This document shows, one piece after another, positions 27,701 through 38,150 of a stretch of 64,000 nucleotides of DNA (the stretch's first letter is position 1; every line of letters starts with the position of its first letter). The DNA is taken from contig NZ_LT615227.1 of NCBI RefSeq assembly GCF_900096755.1, forward strand, positions 1,517,822 to 1,581,821. The letters are read 5' to 3'. A model generated the notes under the pieces. That model was not told the DNA's origin. It made no database searches and saw nothing but the letters and a program-made list of their open reading frames with translations. The position numbers and the translations under genes are program-made. This DNA is from Polynucleobacter necessarius. Its GTDB lineage: Bacteria > Pseudomonadota > Gammaproteobacteria > Burkholderiales > Burkholderiaceae.

Positions 27701-28483
27701 TTAGTGGGCCGCCGCTTCAGTGTTCGACACAATAAAACCGGGAATGCGTGAGCGCTTCTCAATATAGGCCATCACGCGATTTACTGCGAATGCAGAAAGT
27801 GCGTAAAGGAATGTAACGGCTAAATAAATCTCAACGCCATGTGCAGTTTCTTCTTGCGCCTGCATTGCAAATAATGTGAGCTCTGGAACGGAAACGGCAA
27901 ATGCTACTGAAGAGTTCTTGATGAGATTCATGCTCTCAGAAGTCAATGGCGGAATCACAATTCTTAACGCCATTGGCAAGATGATGTATCGGTAGCTCTG
28001 AAACGTATTAAGTCCAAGCGCAGTAGCTGCAGCCCTTTGCCCTGAAGGAAGTGACTGAATACCCGCCCTAACCTGCTCTGCAATACGTACAGAGGTAAAA
28101 AATCCCAAGGCGATACTAACCAACAAATAAGAGGGGAAACCTTTTAAGGGTGGAATGAAGGCCGGAATAACGTGATACCAAAGAAACACCTTAACCAAGA
28201 TCGGGATATTTCTAAAGAGTTCGACCCAAGCCGTGGAAAGGCGCACTAAAAATCGATTGAGTGCGGTTTCGTTTGGCAGTGTCCGCAATGTTCCCATTAC
28301 GGCACCAAGCGAGAGTGCAATAGCCAAACCAAGACCTGCAACAGCCAAGGTCCACCCCCATGCCTTCATCAGCCAGTCTAAATAGCTGGGGTCAGCATTT
28401 TGCCCAATACCAAGTAAAGCGGAGAAGCAGTGATCAACCACTTCTCCGTCTAAGGTGCTTTTACAAAAGATTCCTAAATCCAT
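27701..28483 (-). CDS. gltJ: Glutamate/aspartate ABC transporter, permease GltJ
   Basis: The 260-residue permease has the longer GltJ-type N-terminus with a periplasmic stretch (ICKSTLDGEVVDHCFSALLG) before the first helix. The EAA loop EQVRAGIQSLPSGQRAAATALG and YIILPMALRIVIPPLTSESMNLIKNSSVAFAVS are diagnostic. It pairs with GltK and follows the binding-protein gene gltI by 26 bases. It is intact, so the complete importer is kept while many catabolic genes are lost. Confidence 0.92.
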   Translation of the reverse strand: MDLGIFCKSTLDGEVVDHCFSALLGIGQNADPSYLDWLMKAWGWTLAVAGLGLAIALSLGAVMGTLRTLPNETALNRFLVRLSTAWVELFRNIPILVKVFLWYHVIPAFIPPLKGFPSYLLVSIALGFFTSVRIAEQVRAGIQSLPSGQRAAATALGLNTFQSYRYIILPMALRIVIPPLTSESMNLIKNSSVAFAVSVPELTLFAMQAQEETAHGVEIYLAVTFLYALSAFAVNRVMAYIEKRSRIPGFIVSNTEAAAH

Positions 28484-28509
28484 ATAAACCTATCTATCAG
28501 CGATTTGAA

Positions 28510-29424
28510 TTATTTCTTGTTGTAATCTTCTGCAGGCTTGTCATTCAAGTTTGCCCAAGCATTTTTAGTTGCTGGAGATAACTCAAGACCTACTACGATA
28601 TTTTTCGGTGGAATTGGTGATAAGAACCATTTGTTCCAAAGCTTTGGCATGTTGCCATTAGCAACGATTTTTGCAATCGCAGCATTTACAGCAGCTTTGA
28701 ATTCAGGGTCATCCTTACGAACCATGATGGCGATTGGCTCTGTAGCCAAGACTTCACCAACAATTTTGTAGTCCTTAGGGTTCTTAGAGTTAGCAATATT
28801 GCCTGCCAAAATAGAACTATCCATTACGAAGGCGTCAGCACGACCTGATTCCAATAGCAAAAAGCTATCAGCATGGTCTTTACCGAATACCTCATCAAAG
28901 TTCACGCCATTAGCCTTCTCATACTTACGCAACAATTGAACTGATGTTGTGCCGGTAGTTGTAGCCACTTTCTTGCCAGCCAACTGAGAAATAGAGTTGA
29001 TGCCAGAATTTGCTTTTACGGTGATGCGTACTTCTTCAACATACAGCGTGTTTGCAAAACCAACGTCTTTTGCGCGATTCACGAAATTTGTGGCCGTACC
29101 GCACTCGATATCCACTGTGCCGTTTTGCACCAATGGAACGCGATTCTGTGATGTCACAGGTTGATAGTTGATGCGCAAAGTGCTCATGCCGAGCTTATCT
29201 TTGATGTCGCCCAAAATCATGCGGCAAATTTCTACATGGTAACCATCGAAACGGCTATCGCCAGTGGTGTATGACATTGGAATAGAAGACTCACGAACAC
29301 CCATTGTTGCGGCGCCTGAAGACTTGATTTTGTCCATCGTTTGGCTAGCGGCTTGAACATTCAATGCACCAAACAACAAGCCTGCTGCTACTAAGCCTGC
29401 GTTAATTAAATTCTTGCTTTTCAT
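28510..29424 (-). CDS. gltI: Glutamate/aspartate-binding periplasmic protein
   Basis: The 304-residue SBP_bac_3 protein starts with a signal peptide (NLINAGLVAAGLLFGALNVQA, cleavage about residue 25). It then has MGVRESSIPMSYTTGDSRFDGYHVEICRMI, CGTATNFVNRAKDVGFANT and GRADAFVMDSSILAGNI, all typical of GltI/DEBP. It captures glutamate or aspartate for GltJKL. It is the first gene of the operon and would be the most expressed. It is intact. Confidence 0.92.
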   Translation of the reverse strand: MKSKNLINAGLVAAGLLFGALNVQAASQTMDKIKSSGAATMGVRESSIPMSYTTGDSRFDGYHVEICRMILGDIKDKLGMSTLRINYQPVTSQNRVPLVQNGTVDIECGTATNFVNRAKDVGFANTLYVEEVRITVKANSGINSISQLAGKKVATTTGTTSVQLLRKYEKANGVNFDEVFGKDHADSFLLLESGRADAFVMDSSILAGNIANSKNPKDYKIVGEVLATEPIAIMVRKDDPEFKAAVNAAIAKIVANGNMPKLWNKWFLSPIPPKNIVVGLELSPATKNAWANLNDKPAEDYNKK

Positions 29425-29449
29425 AAGGAATCCCCTGTTTTAACTTTTA

Positions 29450-29479
29450 CTTATATTGATACAAATGTATTTATAGCAA
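29450..29479 (-). promoter_or_regulatory. Possible sigma-70 promoter of gltIJKL
   Basis: On the minus strand TTGCTA (29474-29479) and TATAAG (29450-29455) lie 18 bases apart, about 26 bases upstream of the gltI start codon. Position and spacing fit a -35/-10 pair for the operon. The match is moderate and no operator was recognised. Confidence 0.4.
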
Positions 29480-29587
29480 ATTTAACAACCCTATAGCGGT
29501 TTTAATGCACGTAATTGATGATTACCCCAATAAATTATGGGTATATTTTGGAAAAACCAGGGAAACAGTGGGAATTGAGGAAGGATT

Positions 29588-29664
<77 letters not shown>

Positions 29665-29699
29665 ATAAATGCTGGAATTTAAGCTATACAAAGAGAAAG

Positions 29700-29776
29700 T
29701 GGTCGGAGTACAAGGATTCGAACCTTGGACCCCCTGCTCCCAAAGCAGGTGCGCTACCAGGCTGCGCTACACTCCG
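29700..29776 (-). tRNA. tRNA-Pro (TGG)
   Basis: This 77-base cloverleaf is on the minus strand. The acceptor CGGAGTG pairs with TACTCCG (one G-U pair), the anticodon loop is TTGGGAG with anticodon TGG, and the T arm is CAAGG/CCTTG. The discriminator is A and CCA is encoded. It is 35 bases upstream of tRNA-Arg and is probably in one transcript with it. Confidence 0.95.
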
Positions 29777-29808
29777 ACGGAATCGATATTCTACACCGAG
29801 AGCGTCCT

Positions 29809-29838
29809 ATGAGGCAAATCCTGTAAGATTCGCCTCAT
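29809..29838. promoter_or_regulatory. 12-bp inverted repeat over the start codon of the DUF2946-like gene
   Basis: ATGAGGCAAATC (29809-29820) and GATTCGCCTCAT (29827-29838) are complementary at 11 of 12 positions around a 6-base loop. The 3' arm includes the first two bases of the ATG at 29837. It could be an operator read as DNA or an RNA hairpin hiding the start codon. No run of T follows, so it is not a terminator of the tRNAs. Confidence 0.5.
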
Positions 29839-30205
29839 GGTTGCCTATTTTTACAGCAAATTTACCAAGCAAACTCGGACTGCTCTATCAGTCTTTTTGC
29901 TGTTGTTTTGCTTGATTGGCACCCACTGGATTGGGTTCTCACACAGCATTTCTCATGCGCAGCCTCAAGGCCAAGCAAATATCAGCCTCAATACAGAGAG
30001 CGCCCTGCCTTCGCTGAATCACAGCTCTGATGTCTGTCATTTGTTTGATGCGCTTACATTGGCTGGATTCATTGCTGTGGACTCTGTTGCTGGAGGTGTT
30101 CATAACGCCTTTACACACCAACCCAGTTTTTCAAATGCCTCTTTCATTGCTCAAGCAAGCATTAAGTCTTACCAATCAAGAGCCCCGCCCAGCCTTCTTC
30201 TTTAA
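29837..30205 (+). CDS. DUF2946-like exported or membrane protein next to a TonB receptor
   Basis: The 122 residues have one N-terminal hydrophobic helix (LSVFLLLFCLIGTHWIGF) followed by HSISHAQPQG, a DVCHLFDALTLAG segment and a C-terminal SRAPPSLLL. The spaced His and Cys residues and the SRAPP-type ending resemble DUF2946 proteins, often found beside metal-related TonB-dependent receptors. The receptor gene follows 82 bases later, in agreement. A metal-linked accessory role is inferred, not shown. There is no clear ribosome site, and the start lies in the inverted repeat described separately. The ORF is intact. Confidence 0.55.
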   Translation: MVAYFYSKFTKQTRTALSVFLLLFCLIGTHWIGFSHSISHAQPQGQANISLNTESALPSLNHSSDVCHLFDALTLAGFIAVDSVAGGVHNAFTHQPSFSNASFIAQASIKSYQSRAPPSLLL

Positions 30206-30217
30206 ATCACCTTAGCG

Positions 30218-30236
30218 ACTAGTTGCCATAACTAGT
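30218..30236. promoter_or_regulatory. 7-bp inverted repeat before the TonB-dependent receptor
   Basis: ACTAGTT (30218-30224) and AACTAGT (30230-30236) are perfect inverted repeats separated by GCCAT, located about 50 bases before the receptor's start. It may be an operator or a small hairpin. No regulator family can be assigned from it. Confidence 0.3.
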
Positions 30237-30287
30237 TAATGATATTTATATGCGCCCTTTGTTGGCGTAGTGCAAGAAGGTTTTTAA

Positions 30288-32393
30288 ATGAAGTGTAAAT
30301 ACGTAACGAAGCAGCAACTACTTTTTCTAGTTGCCTCCAATCTTTTTGGCTCCTATGTTGTTGCGCAAGATCTAAATCCTAGTCTTGAGATAACCGCTAC
30401 CGGTAGCCAAGAAGCCGCTCAAAGTATTTTGACGCCAACAAAAATTCTTCAGGGTGATGAGTTATTGAATAAACTCGGCAGCACCCTTGGCGCCACCTTA
30501 GCCAATGAGTTGGGGGTGTCAGCAACCGGCTATGGCGCAGGGTCATCACGACCTGTTATTCGCGGCCTTGAGGGATCGCGCGTTCAAATTCTGCAGAATG
30601 GTCTTTCAGTAGGTGATGTCTCGAATATTTCCCAAGATCATGCTGTCGGAAACAATATGCAAAACACGCACCAGGTTGAAATCTTGCGTGGTGCAGCTGC
30701 CTTACTCTATGGGTCAGGCTCGAGCGGGGCGGCTTAGTTAACGTAGTAAATGATCGAATTCTGACAAATCTGCCTGATAGAGATAGAGCTACCGGAGCAA
30801 TTAACACCAGCTACGAGACCGTAAACAATGGCCGGGCTGGATCTGTAGAGCTTGATGGTTCTGTTGGCTCAGTAGCCGTGCACGTCGATACCGCAATTAA
30901 CAATGCAAATAACTACTCTATTCCCGGAAGTTCAACGCAGACACAGGGTGAGCCTATTGGTGGTTGGACAGTTCCACCGAGTGGAAACGGCGGAAACAAT
31001 TACACCGGAAAATTACCCAATAGCTATAGCAATCAAAACAATGTAGGGTTTGGCGTTTCCTACATTGGTAATTTTGAATACACAGGCCTCTCTGTCGAGC
31101 GATTAAATAATAACTATGGCATCCCAACACCAGAGGGTGGATCGATCAACCAATCGCAAAATCGCTACGACCTGCAACATCAAACTCGAGATCCGTTTTC
31201 CGGCTTTTCATCCTTCAAATTCAGTGCTGCAAATACGAATTACACCCATACCGAATTTGCAAACACCGGAGAGGCGGCATCCCTTTGGAGGAATTTGGCA
31301 AATGAGGCGCGATTTGAGCTAACGCACAATCCGCTATTGGGCTGGAAAGGTACCTTTGGCGCCCAGGCCACTGCGGCATCGCTTAACGCCACGGAAGTCG
31401 GTAGTGGTAGCTATTCAATTTTGCCTCCTACGAAAACCAATTCCAATGCTCTCTTTTGGATTGAGGAAGGCAAATGGGATGCATTGCAAGGCAGCCTTGG
31501 ATTGAGATACAACAATGTTGGACAAAATCCCAATAGCAGTACCACCCTTCAGCCTCAAGAAACCTCTGCAGGATCATCTACCCCAGCAATTACATTGCAA
31601 AATCGCAACTTCAATCTGATCTCTTATTCTGCAGGCGGCCTGTGGAATTTCTTCAGGGATCATGGTTTGGGAGTTGCTTATACGGTGACGCAACGAGCTC
31701 CCAGTGCTCAAAAACTTTATTCCTATGGCGCGCATGAATCTACGGCCACATTTGATATTGGTAACCCAAATTTAAATAAAGAAATATCCAATAATCTAGA
31801 GTTCAACCATCAAAAGACATTGGGGGTTTTTCGCAGCAAGGCAAGTGTCTATGCAAACCGATTTAACAACTACATCTATGGTTATTACACGGGCAATGCA
31901 ATTAATAATGGCGGCCAGGAAGGCGATGGATTTAGCGTGGTGACCGCTCAACAGGCGGCGGCAACTATTAAGGGTATAGAAGGCGAAATTACTTATAACT
32001 GGCGAGAGCAAGGTTTAGGTGGCAGACTATTTGGTGATGCTTCTCAGGGTAGCTTTAATGCAGGTGGTAACTTACCGCTACAGCCGGCACCTAGACTCGG
32101 CGCTGAGGTTGCTCATCAGAAAAATGGCTGGCTCACCAATGCAAGCTACATCTATAGTTACCAACAGAATCGCTTGGCAAGCTGGGAGCAAGGCCCTGCT
32201 CCTAGTTATAACCTTTTAAATGCAGGAATTTCTTATACAGAGCGGGTTCAGCAAGTGAACTGGACAGTCATATCTAAATATGAAGAATTTGTTAAATGAG
32301 CAGATTCGATATGCAACTACGCCGATGGCTGTAAGACTCTATGCCCCACAGCCAGGCCGAAGTTTTATGATTGGATTAAGAGGTGCTTTTTAA
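30288..32393 (+). pseudogene. TonB-dependent outer-membrane receptor (ZnuD-like), frameshifted twice
   Basis: After a signal peptide (ending YVVAQ), the plug domain shows LGSTLGATLANELGVSATGYGAG, SRPVIRGLEGSRVQILQNG, SQDHAVG and VEILRGAAALLYGSGSSG. That pattern is close to ZnuD-type zinc receptors. Two extra bases near 30735 stop the frame at 30737. Undoing them restores GLVNVVNDRI and the long barrel part (to 32299). A further indel near 32280 loses NLLNEQIRYATTP and the final MIGLRGAF, with the C-terminal Phe, ending at 32391-32393. The substrate is likely a metal, by resemblance and by its neighbour. The receptor cannot be made whole. Confidence 0.82.
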
Positions 32394-32412
32394 AAAAAAC
32401 GTAGTGGGCAGA

Positions 32413-33756
32413 TTAAGCCGTGGGCACCAGATCTGCAATGCTTTTAGCAGCACTCATTGCAAGATCACCATCTTTTGTCTCCACCATCACACGTAGCAAT
32501 GGCTCAGTCCCTGAGGCGCGAATTAACACCCTGCCGATATCTTTGAGCTTATTCTCAACCAAAGAAATTTGTTTTTTTAGCGCTTCATCAGACTTCCAGT
32601 CGTAGCCAGGCTTAAACCTTACATTAAGAAGCACCTGCGGAAATATGCTGACTGCATCCAAGAGTTGCGCAAGGCTCTTCTTGGATTGACTCATAACGGT
32701 TAACACCTGCAGCGCTGCGATGGTGCCGTCACCTGTGGAATGGCGATCTAAGCAAAGTAAATGACCAGAGCCTTCTCCGCCGACATGCCAGTCATTCTTT
32801 TTGAGAAGCTCTAATACATAGCGATCGCCAACATTGGCACGCTCAAATCCAATGCCGAGCTCTTTGATGGCATATTCAACGGCCAGATTGGTCATTAATG
32901 TGCCAACTACACCACCAACCTTGTCGCCACGGTCAACACGATCTTTTGCCAACACATAAAGCAACTCATCGCCATTAAACAATCTGCCGGATGCATCAAC
33001 CATCTGCAAGCGATCAGCATCCCCATCCAAAGCTATTCCTATGTCTGCTTTTACTTCCCGAACTTTAGCAATTAAAGCCGCAGGTGCGGTAGCACCACAG
33101 CCATCATTAATATTACGGCCGTCAGGATGAACGCCAATTGAAATGACTTCAGCACCTAGCTCATGAAACACATGAGGGGCTGTATGGTAAGCGGCACCGT
33201 TAGCGCAATCAACTACGATCTTCAATCCCTTTAGATTGAGATGACCAGGAACAGTAGATTTACAAAACTCAATATATCTACCTGCTGCATCATCTAAGCG
33301 AAATGCTTTACCTAAATCTTTAGAGCTTACGCAGCCGATTGGGTTTTCTAGTTCTTTTTCAATGGCGAACTCAAAATCATCTGAAAATTTATCCCCTTCT
33401 GCAGAGAAAAATTTAATACCGTTATCTTGATAAGGATTGTGAGAGGCAGAAATTACTAACCCCGCAGACAAGCGCAAGGCTCTCGTGAGATAAGCAACGC
33501 CTGGTGTTGGTATAGGACCGCAGAGCATTACATCCACCTCTGCAGCTGCAAAGCCCGCCTCCAATGCTGCCTCTAACAAGTATCCTGAAACGCGGGTATC
33601 TTTGCCGATCAGAACCTTGCATCGTTCGCCTGGCTTTGCATTGCGTGTTAATACCTTGCCGGCCGCATAACCCAAGCGAGTCATAAATTCTGGAACGATA
33701 GGAAATTGTCCCACCTCTCCTCGGATTCCGTCGGTGCCAAAGTATTGTTTTTTCAT
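32413..33756 (-). CDS. glmM: Phosphoglucosamine mutase
   Basis: The 447-residue enzyme makes glucosamine-1-phosphate for UDP-GlcNAc and the cell wall. It has YFGTDGIRG at the N-terminus, the phosphoserine loop ISASHNP (Ser105), the metal loop ALDGDADR and the phosphate-binding [12 protein letters not shown] at the C-terminus. I start at ATG 33756 ([10 protein letters not shown]); a longer in-frame extension to 33807 is not supported by the family. It is last in the rlmE-ftsH-folP-glmM order. It is intact though folP before it is broken. Confidence 0.95.
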   Translation of the reverse strand: MKKQYFGTDGIRGEVGQFPIVPEFMTRLGYAAGKVLTRNAKPGERCKVLIGKDTRVSGYLLEAALEAGFAAAEVDVMLCGPIPTPGVAYLTRALRLSAGLVISASHNPYQDNGIKFFSAEGDKFSDDFEFAIEKELENPIGCVSSKDLGKAFRLDDAAGRYIEFCKSTVPGHLNLKGLKIVVDCANGAAYHTAPHVFHELGAEVISIGVHPDGRNINDGCGATAPAALIAKVREVKADIGIALDGDADRLQMVDASGRLFNGDELLYVLAKDRVDRGDKVGGVVGTLMTNLAVEYAIKELGIGFERANVGDRYVLELLKKNDWHVGGEGSGHLLCLDRHSTGDGTIAALQVLTVMSQSKKSLAQLLDAVSIFPQVLLNVRFKPGYDWKSDEALKKQISLVENKLKDIGRVLIRASGTEPLLRVMVETKDGDLAMSAAKSIADLVPTA

Positions 33757-33773
33757 AGGATTAATTATAAAAC

Positions 33774-34629
33774 TTAGACCGACATATCTACTTGAATGGC
33801 TTCCCATAGCTTTAGAGCGTCAACTGTCTCGGCTACGTCGTGAACCCGCACAATAGTGGCTCCACGGTCTGACGCCATAATGGCTGCAGCAACGCTAGGG
33901 GCAACACGATCATTTGTTTCCTTGCCGGTTACTTTTCCAATCATGGATTTGCGCGAGATACCAGCCAACACAGGAAGCCCCAAGGATGAAAATTCAGCAA
34001 AATTAGTCAACATATTGAGGTTGTGCTCCAAGCTCTTACCAAAACCAAAACCAAAGCCTGGATCTATAGCAATGCGATCATTTGTAATGCCAGAAGAAAT
34101 CAAGAGATCAGCCCGATCCTTTAGAAACCGCTTTACTTCAGCAATCACATTGATGTATTCAGGATTAAATTGCATCGTGAGAGGATCGCGTTGCATATGC
34201 ATCAATACAATGCCGCAACTTTGACTTTCCAGTACAGCGTCTACAGCACCGGTTTGTCTAAGCGCCCAAATGTCATTGACGCAATCAATGCCCGCCTTTA
34301 GGGCTTGGCGCATTGTTTCGGCTTTATAGGTATCAATAGAAAGCGGCACACCGCAGTCTTTTAAGGCTTCAATCACTGGCAACACCCGATCAAGCTCTTC
34401 TTGTAGATTCCCCACCAATATCAATGAGATCAACACCATTAGCAATCATTAACTCTGCATGATGTATGGCATCTTTTACAGTTCGATGTTGACCACCATC
34501 AGAAAATGAATCAGGCGTGGCGTTGAGTATGCCCATAACTACAGGGCGCCTTCGTTTAGCAAAGTCAAAAAGAAAACGCCCACAACGCCATGTTGTGGGC
34601 ATATCTTTGATACCTGACTTAAGCATCAA
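33774..34629 (-). pseudogene. folP: Dihydropteroate synthase, broken by a small internal deletion
   Basis: The N-terminal part (ATG at about 34599) has WRCGRFLFDFAKRRRPVVMG, ILNATPDSFSDGG and GVDLIDIGGESTR, then RA and a stop. The second frame resumes directly with EELDRVLPVIEALKDCGVPL and runs through VNDIWAL, DPGFGFGF and LAGISRKSMIG to 33774. Relatives have about nine residues (PGA...VS.Q) between STR and EELD. A deletion of nearly 30 bases that is not a multiple of three therefore removed part of the substrate-binding loop 2 and shifted the frame. The enzyme joins pABA to a pterin in folate synthesis. Another copy outside the window cannot be excluded. Confidence 0.85.
34578..34600 (-). 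other. 9-bp perfect hairpin at the folP 5' end
   Basis: GCCCACAAC and GTTGTGGGC enclose a 5-base loop, and on the minus strand the hairpin is followed by GTTTTCTTTTT. It resembles a rho-independent terminator after ftsH, but it also encodes the first residues of FolP (MPTTWRCGR). It may attenuate transcription between ftsH and folP-glmM, or be a coding coincidence. Confidence 0.4.
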
Positions 34630-34651
34630 TTACCAAGCTTGGCGATAAAAC

Positions 34652-36532
34652 TTAGGCAGTCGCAGGCGCACTACCAGCAGCCGGACCAGGTGCTCCGCCA
34701 GCAGAATTGCCAAACTGAGTAGCCGGTGGCGGCAGAGGTGCGCGAGGTGGTCGACCTTCCATGATGTCATTAATCTGCTCAGCATCGATGGTCTCCCATT
34801 CCAACAAAGCGGCAACCATTGCTTCAACTTTGTCGCGATTTTGCTCCAAGATAGAGCGCGCCAATGCGTATTGACTATCAATTAAGGTACGAATTTCAGC
34901 ATCAACCTTCTGTTGAGTTAATTCAGAAACGGTTTTGGTGCTGTTGCGACCGAAGATACTTTCAGACTCGGTATCAACGTAGACCATCGTACCTAAACTA
35001 TCACTCATGCCATAACGCGTCACCATATCACGCGCCATTTTTGTAGCACGCTCAAAATCATTTGAAGCACCAGTACTCATGCTGTTGAGAAAAACTTCTT
35101 CAGCTGCACGACCGCCAAACAAAATAGCCAACTCTTCTAGCATGCGATCTTTATAAAGATTGACGCGGTCAAACTCTGGCAATTGCCATGTCACACCTAA
35201 AGCCATACCACGCGGCATGATGGTAACTTTATGAACAGGATCGGCTTTAGGAAGTACCTTTGCCACAACCGCATGCCCAGACTCGTGATAAGCAGTATTA
35301 CGACGCTCTTCTTCGCGCATAACGGCAGACTTGCGCTCAGGGCCCATATAAATCTTGTCTTTTGCATCCTCAAAGTCTTTCATGTCAACTGAGCGCTTGT
35401 TGCGACGTGCAGCAAACAATGCAGCTTCGTTTACTAAATTTGCTAAGTCAGCACCAGAGAATCCAGGCGTGCCACGAGCCAAAACGGCGGCATTGACATC
35501 AGGATCAATAGGAACTTTGCGCATATGCACTTGCAAAATCTGCTCACGTCCGCGGATATCGGGCAAACCTACGTGTACTTGACGATCAAATCGTCCAGGG
35601 CGTAATAAGGCTTTATCCAAAACATCAGAGCGATTTGTGGCTGCAACAACGATTACGCCGCTATTGCTTTCGAAGCCGTCCATCTCAACAAGCATTTGAT
35701 TAAGTGTTTGCTCGCGCTCATCATTGCCACCACCCATTCCTGCGCCACGATGACGACCAACAGCATCAATCTCATCAATAAAGATGATGCAAGGAGAATT
35801 CTTCTTGGCGTTTTCAAACATATCACGTACACGTGATGCGCCAACACCAACAAACATTTCGACGAAATCTGATCCCGAAATTGAGAAAAATGGTACCTTC
35901 GCTTCGCCTGCAATGGCACGCGCCAACAGGGTCTTACCTGTACCCGGAGGGCCAACAAGCAATACACCGTGCGGAATACGGCCGCCCAGTTTTTGAAACT
36001 TCTGAGGGTCTTTAAGGAAATCAACTAACTCGAAAACCTCTTCCTTTGCCTCGTCACATCCAGCGACGTCAGCAAAAGTTACGGTGTTGCTATTTTCATC
36101 AATCAAACGCGCTTTGGATTTACCAAAGGAGAATGCTCCACCTTTGCCGCCACCTTGCATTTGGCGCATCATAAAAAACCAGAAGCCAATAATTAATAAA
36201 GTTGGGCCGAGATAGTACAAAGCTGATACCAACATATTTGGCTCATCATCTGCTTTGCCGGTTACTTGGACGCCATACTTCATGAGATCACCAACCATCC
36301 AAATATCGCCCGGAGAAATAATGGAATATTTATTGCCATCAGCCGGAGTCACTTGCAAAGTGTGGCCTTGCACATCAACGCGCTTTACTTTTCCCGCTTT
36401 CGCGTCATCCATGAATTGGGAATACGTGACCTGATTTTGGTCCTTGGGCTTATCAAACTGTTTAAAGACAGTAAAAAGCACCAAGCCCACAATGAGCCAT
36501 ACACCGATTTTTTGGAACATATTGCTGTTCAA
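34652..36532 (-). CDS. ftsH: ATP-dependent zinc metalloprotease FtsH
   Basis: The 626-residue membrane AAA+ protease degrades misfolded and regulatory proteins such as LpxC. Two helices (about 7-25 and 101-121) flank a periplasmic domain. Walker A GPPGTGKT is at 194-201, Walker [10 protein letters not shown] at 251-259, then GRFDRQ of the second region of homology. The zinc site HESGH (416-420) is followed by the later Asp in SNDFERAT. The C-terminus is a Pro/Ala-rich tail. It follows rlmE, as in E. coli. A terminator-like hairpin lies in the next gene. It is intact. Confidence 0.96.
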   Translation of the reverse strand: MNSNMFQKIGVWLIVGLVLFTVFKQFDKPKDQNQVTYSQFMDDAKAGKVKRVDVQGHTLQVTPADGNKYSIISPGDIWMVGDLMKYGVQVTGKADDEPNMLVSALYYLGPTLLIIGFWFFMMRQMQGGGKGGAFSFGKSKARLIDENSNTVTFADVAGCDEAKEEVFELVDFLKDPQKFQKLGGRIPHGVLLVGPPGTGKTLLARAIAGEAKVPFFSISGSDFVEMFVGVGASRVRDMFENAKKNSPCIIFIDEIDAVGRHRGAGMGGGNDEREQTLNQMLVEMDGFESNSGVIVVAATNRSDVLDKALLRPGRFDRQVHVGLPDIRGREQILQVHMRKVPIDPDVNAAVLARGTPGFSGADLANLVNEAALFAARRNKRSVDMKDFEDAKDKIYMGPERKSAVMREEERRNTAYHESGHAVVAKVLPKADPVHKVTIMPRGMALGVTWQLPEFDRVNLYKDRMLEELAILFGGRAAEEVFLNSMSTGASNDFERATKMARDMVTRYGMSDSLGTMVYVDTESESIFGRNSTKTVSELTQQKVDAEIRTLIDSQYALARSILEQNRDKVEAMVAALLEWETIDAEQINDIMEGRPPRAPLPPPATQFGNSAGGAPGPAAGSAPATA

Positions 36533-36677
36533 AATGAGTCCTTTTCTGGATTAACCCAGGAGTTAAAGCGAATCGCTACCTATGTATTTGATTCTACTAC
36601 CGCCCTTTTTCAAGGGCTAATGGGATAGTTATTTAATAAAACCCTATAAATTAAGGGTTATTGAGGCGGTAGAGAGC

Positions 36678-37352
36678 TTATTTTGGCGGCTTTAGATTTC
36701 TGCCTAATAAGAATATCTCTGATGAACGGGCCCTGGAGGCCTTCGGCTTTCTGGAAGCAACCGTCTTAAAGACCTTCTTGAAGGACTCAACAATTTGACT
36801 ATAGCCACTGCCATTGAAGCACTTAATCAGCAATGCGCCCTCTGGTTTGAGATGTGCCACAGCAAAATTAAGGGCGATTTCTGCCAAAAAGGCCATTCTG
36901 GCTGCATCTGCCACACCCACTCCAGAAAGATTTGGAGCCATATCAGATAGCACCAAATCTACTTTACCTTCTGCTTCCTTGGGCAATAGCGCCTCAAGAG
37001 CGGCAAGACCTTCATCTTCTCTAAAGTCTCCCTGGATAAAGCTTACGTCTGCAATATCTTCCATTGGCAGAATATCAATAGCAATAATCTGACCATCAGG
37101 CTTACCAGATTCAATCTTTGGGTTGCTTTTACCAAGCTCAGTTAAACGATTGCGGGCATATTGAGACCAGCTTCCTGGAGCGCTCCCCAAGTCCACAATG
37201 GCCATACCCGCTTTAATGAGGTGATCCTCCTCGTCGATTTCGCTGAGCTTGTAAACAGCTCGCGCGCGATAGCCCTCTTTCTGAGCCATCTTTACGTACG
37301 GATCAGTTAAATGATCCTGCAACCAACTTTTATTAAATTTATTCTTTGCCAC
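36678..37352 (-). CDS. rlmE: 23S rRNA (uridine-2'-O) methyltransferase RlmE
   Basis: The 224-residue FtsJ/RrmJ enzyme methylates U2552 in the ribosomal A loop with SAM. It shows [34 protein letters not shown] with the first catalytic Lys, the SAM loop [27 protein letters not shown] with the catalytic Asp, and [10 protein letters not shown] with the second Lys. It is the first gene of the rlmE-ftsH-folP-glmM unit, transcribed away from yhbY. It is intact. Confidence 0.95.
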   Translation of the reverse strand: MAKNKFNKSWLQDHLTDPYVKMAQKEGYRARAVYKLSEIDEEDHLIKAGMAIVDLGSAPGSWSQYARNRLTELGKSNPKIESGKPDGQIIAIDILPMEDIADVSFIQGDFREDEGLAALEALLPKEAEGKVDLVLSDMAPNLSGVGVADAARMAFLAEIALNFAVAHLKPEGALLIKCFNGSGYSQIVESFKKVFKTVASRKPKASRARSSEIFLLGRNLKPPK

Positions 37353-37480
37353 AACTCACCCACACTTTCGAGTTCCATTTTCCTGGTTTCCGCCCTCTAA
37401 AGCAAAAGGAATTGAGAAAAATACCCGCAAATTCGACTGAATAGGCTGATTTTGGCAACGAATGCTCTATCATCGAGCCC

Positions 37481-38107
37481 ATGACTGCACTCATTCTTAC
37501 CCCCGCACAACGTAAATCCCTTAAAGCCGATGCTCATGACTTAAGTCCTGTAGTGATGGTTGGCGGAGATGGTTTAACACCTGCCGTAATCAAAGAAGCT
37601 AAATTGGCTATTAATCATCATGGGTTAATTAAGATTCGCGTTTTTGGTGATGATCGTGAGGCTCGCGTCGCTATCTATGAAGAGCTCTGCGACAAACTAG
37701 ATGCCGCTCCTGTTCAGCACATTGGTAAGTTGCTTGTTCTCTGGAAGCCAAAAGATGTGATCGATGAGGCCTTTAGCAATCTTGGTCGCTCCAGCAAACA
37801 AACTAAAAAATCTTTGCAAGCTCCGCGCACAAAAAGACAGCCTAATCGTACTGTGACAAAAACAGGTGTTCGCACCAGCACCTCAGAAAGATCTGATCGA
37901 CGCTCTGCATCTAATGCTTCACCATTTGCGCGAGCCGCAGCAGTTAAATCCGCAACGCCTAAGAAACGTGTTTTGCGTTCAGAGGCTGCGGAGTCAAAAA
38001 TCGGCTGGTCATCCCCTGGTTATAGAAAGGCGGTAGCTGCTCCCGCTCCAATTAAGAAACGTAAAGTCAGAATGAGCAGCACCAAGAAGAAATCTTTGGG
38101 CTCTTAA
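37481..38107 (+). CDS. yhbY: CRS1/YhbY-domain RNA-binding protein
   Basis: Residues 1-100 form a YhbY domain (LTPAQRKSLKADAHDLSPVV, GGDGLTPAVIKEAK, HGLIKIRVFGDDRE, IGKLLVLWKP), which associates with pre-50S ribosomal particles. Residues 105-208 are a long basic, Ser/Thr/Ala-rich, low-complexity tail not present in the E. coli protein (about 97 residues) but common in Burkholderiales versions. The gene diverges from rlmE and ends just before a terminator shared with the convergent DUF4149 gene. It is intact. Confidence 0.88.
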   Translation: MTALILTPAQRKSLKADAHDLSPVVMVGGDGLTPAVIKEAKLAINHHGLIKIRVFGDDREARVAIYEELCDKLDAAPVQHIGKLLVLWKPKDVIDEAFSNLGRSSKQTKKSLQAPRTKRQPNRTVTKTGVRTSTSERSDRRSASNASPFARAAAVKSATPKKRVLRSEAAESKIGWSSPGYRKAVAAPAPIKKRKVRMSSTKKKSLGS

Positions 38108-38121
38108 GCGTAACGCTGAAT

Positions 38122-38150
38122 GAAAAAGCGCCGCTAGTCGGCGTTTTTTG
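38122..38150. terminator. Bidirectional terminator between yhbY and the DUF4149 gene
   Basis: CGCCG (38129-38133) and CGGCG (38139-38143) form a stem around CTAGT, flanked by A5 and T6. It serves yhbY on the plus strand and the carAB-greA-DUF4149 unit on the minus strand, whose stop codon (38134-38136) lies in the loop. Confidence 0.8.

Noticed and set aside
36266-36628. A 120-codon plus-strand ORF opposite the ftsH start
   Set aside because: It is antisense to the ftsH N-terminus and its upstream region, has no ribosome site and no family resemblance.
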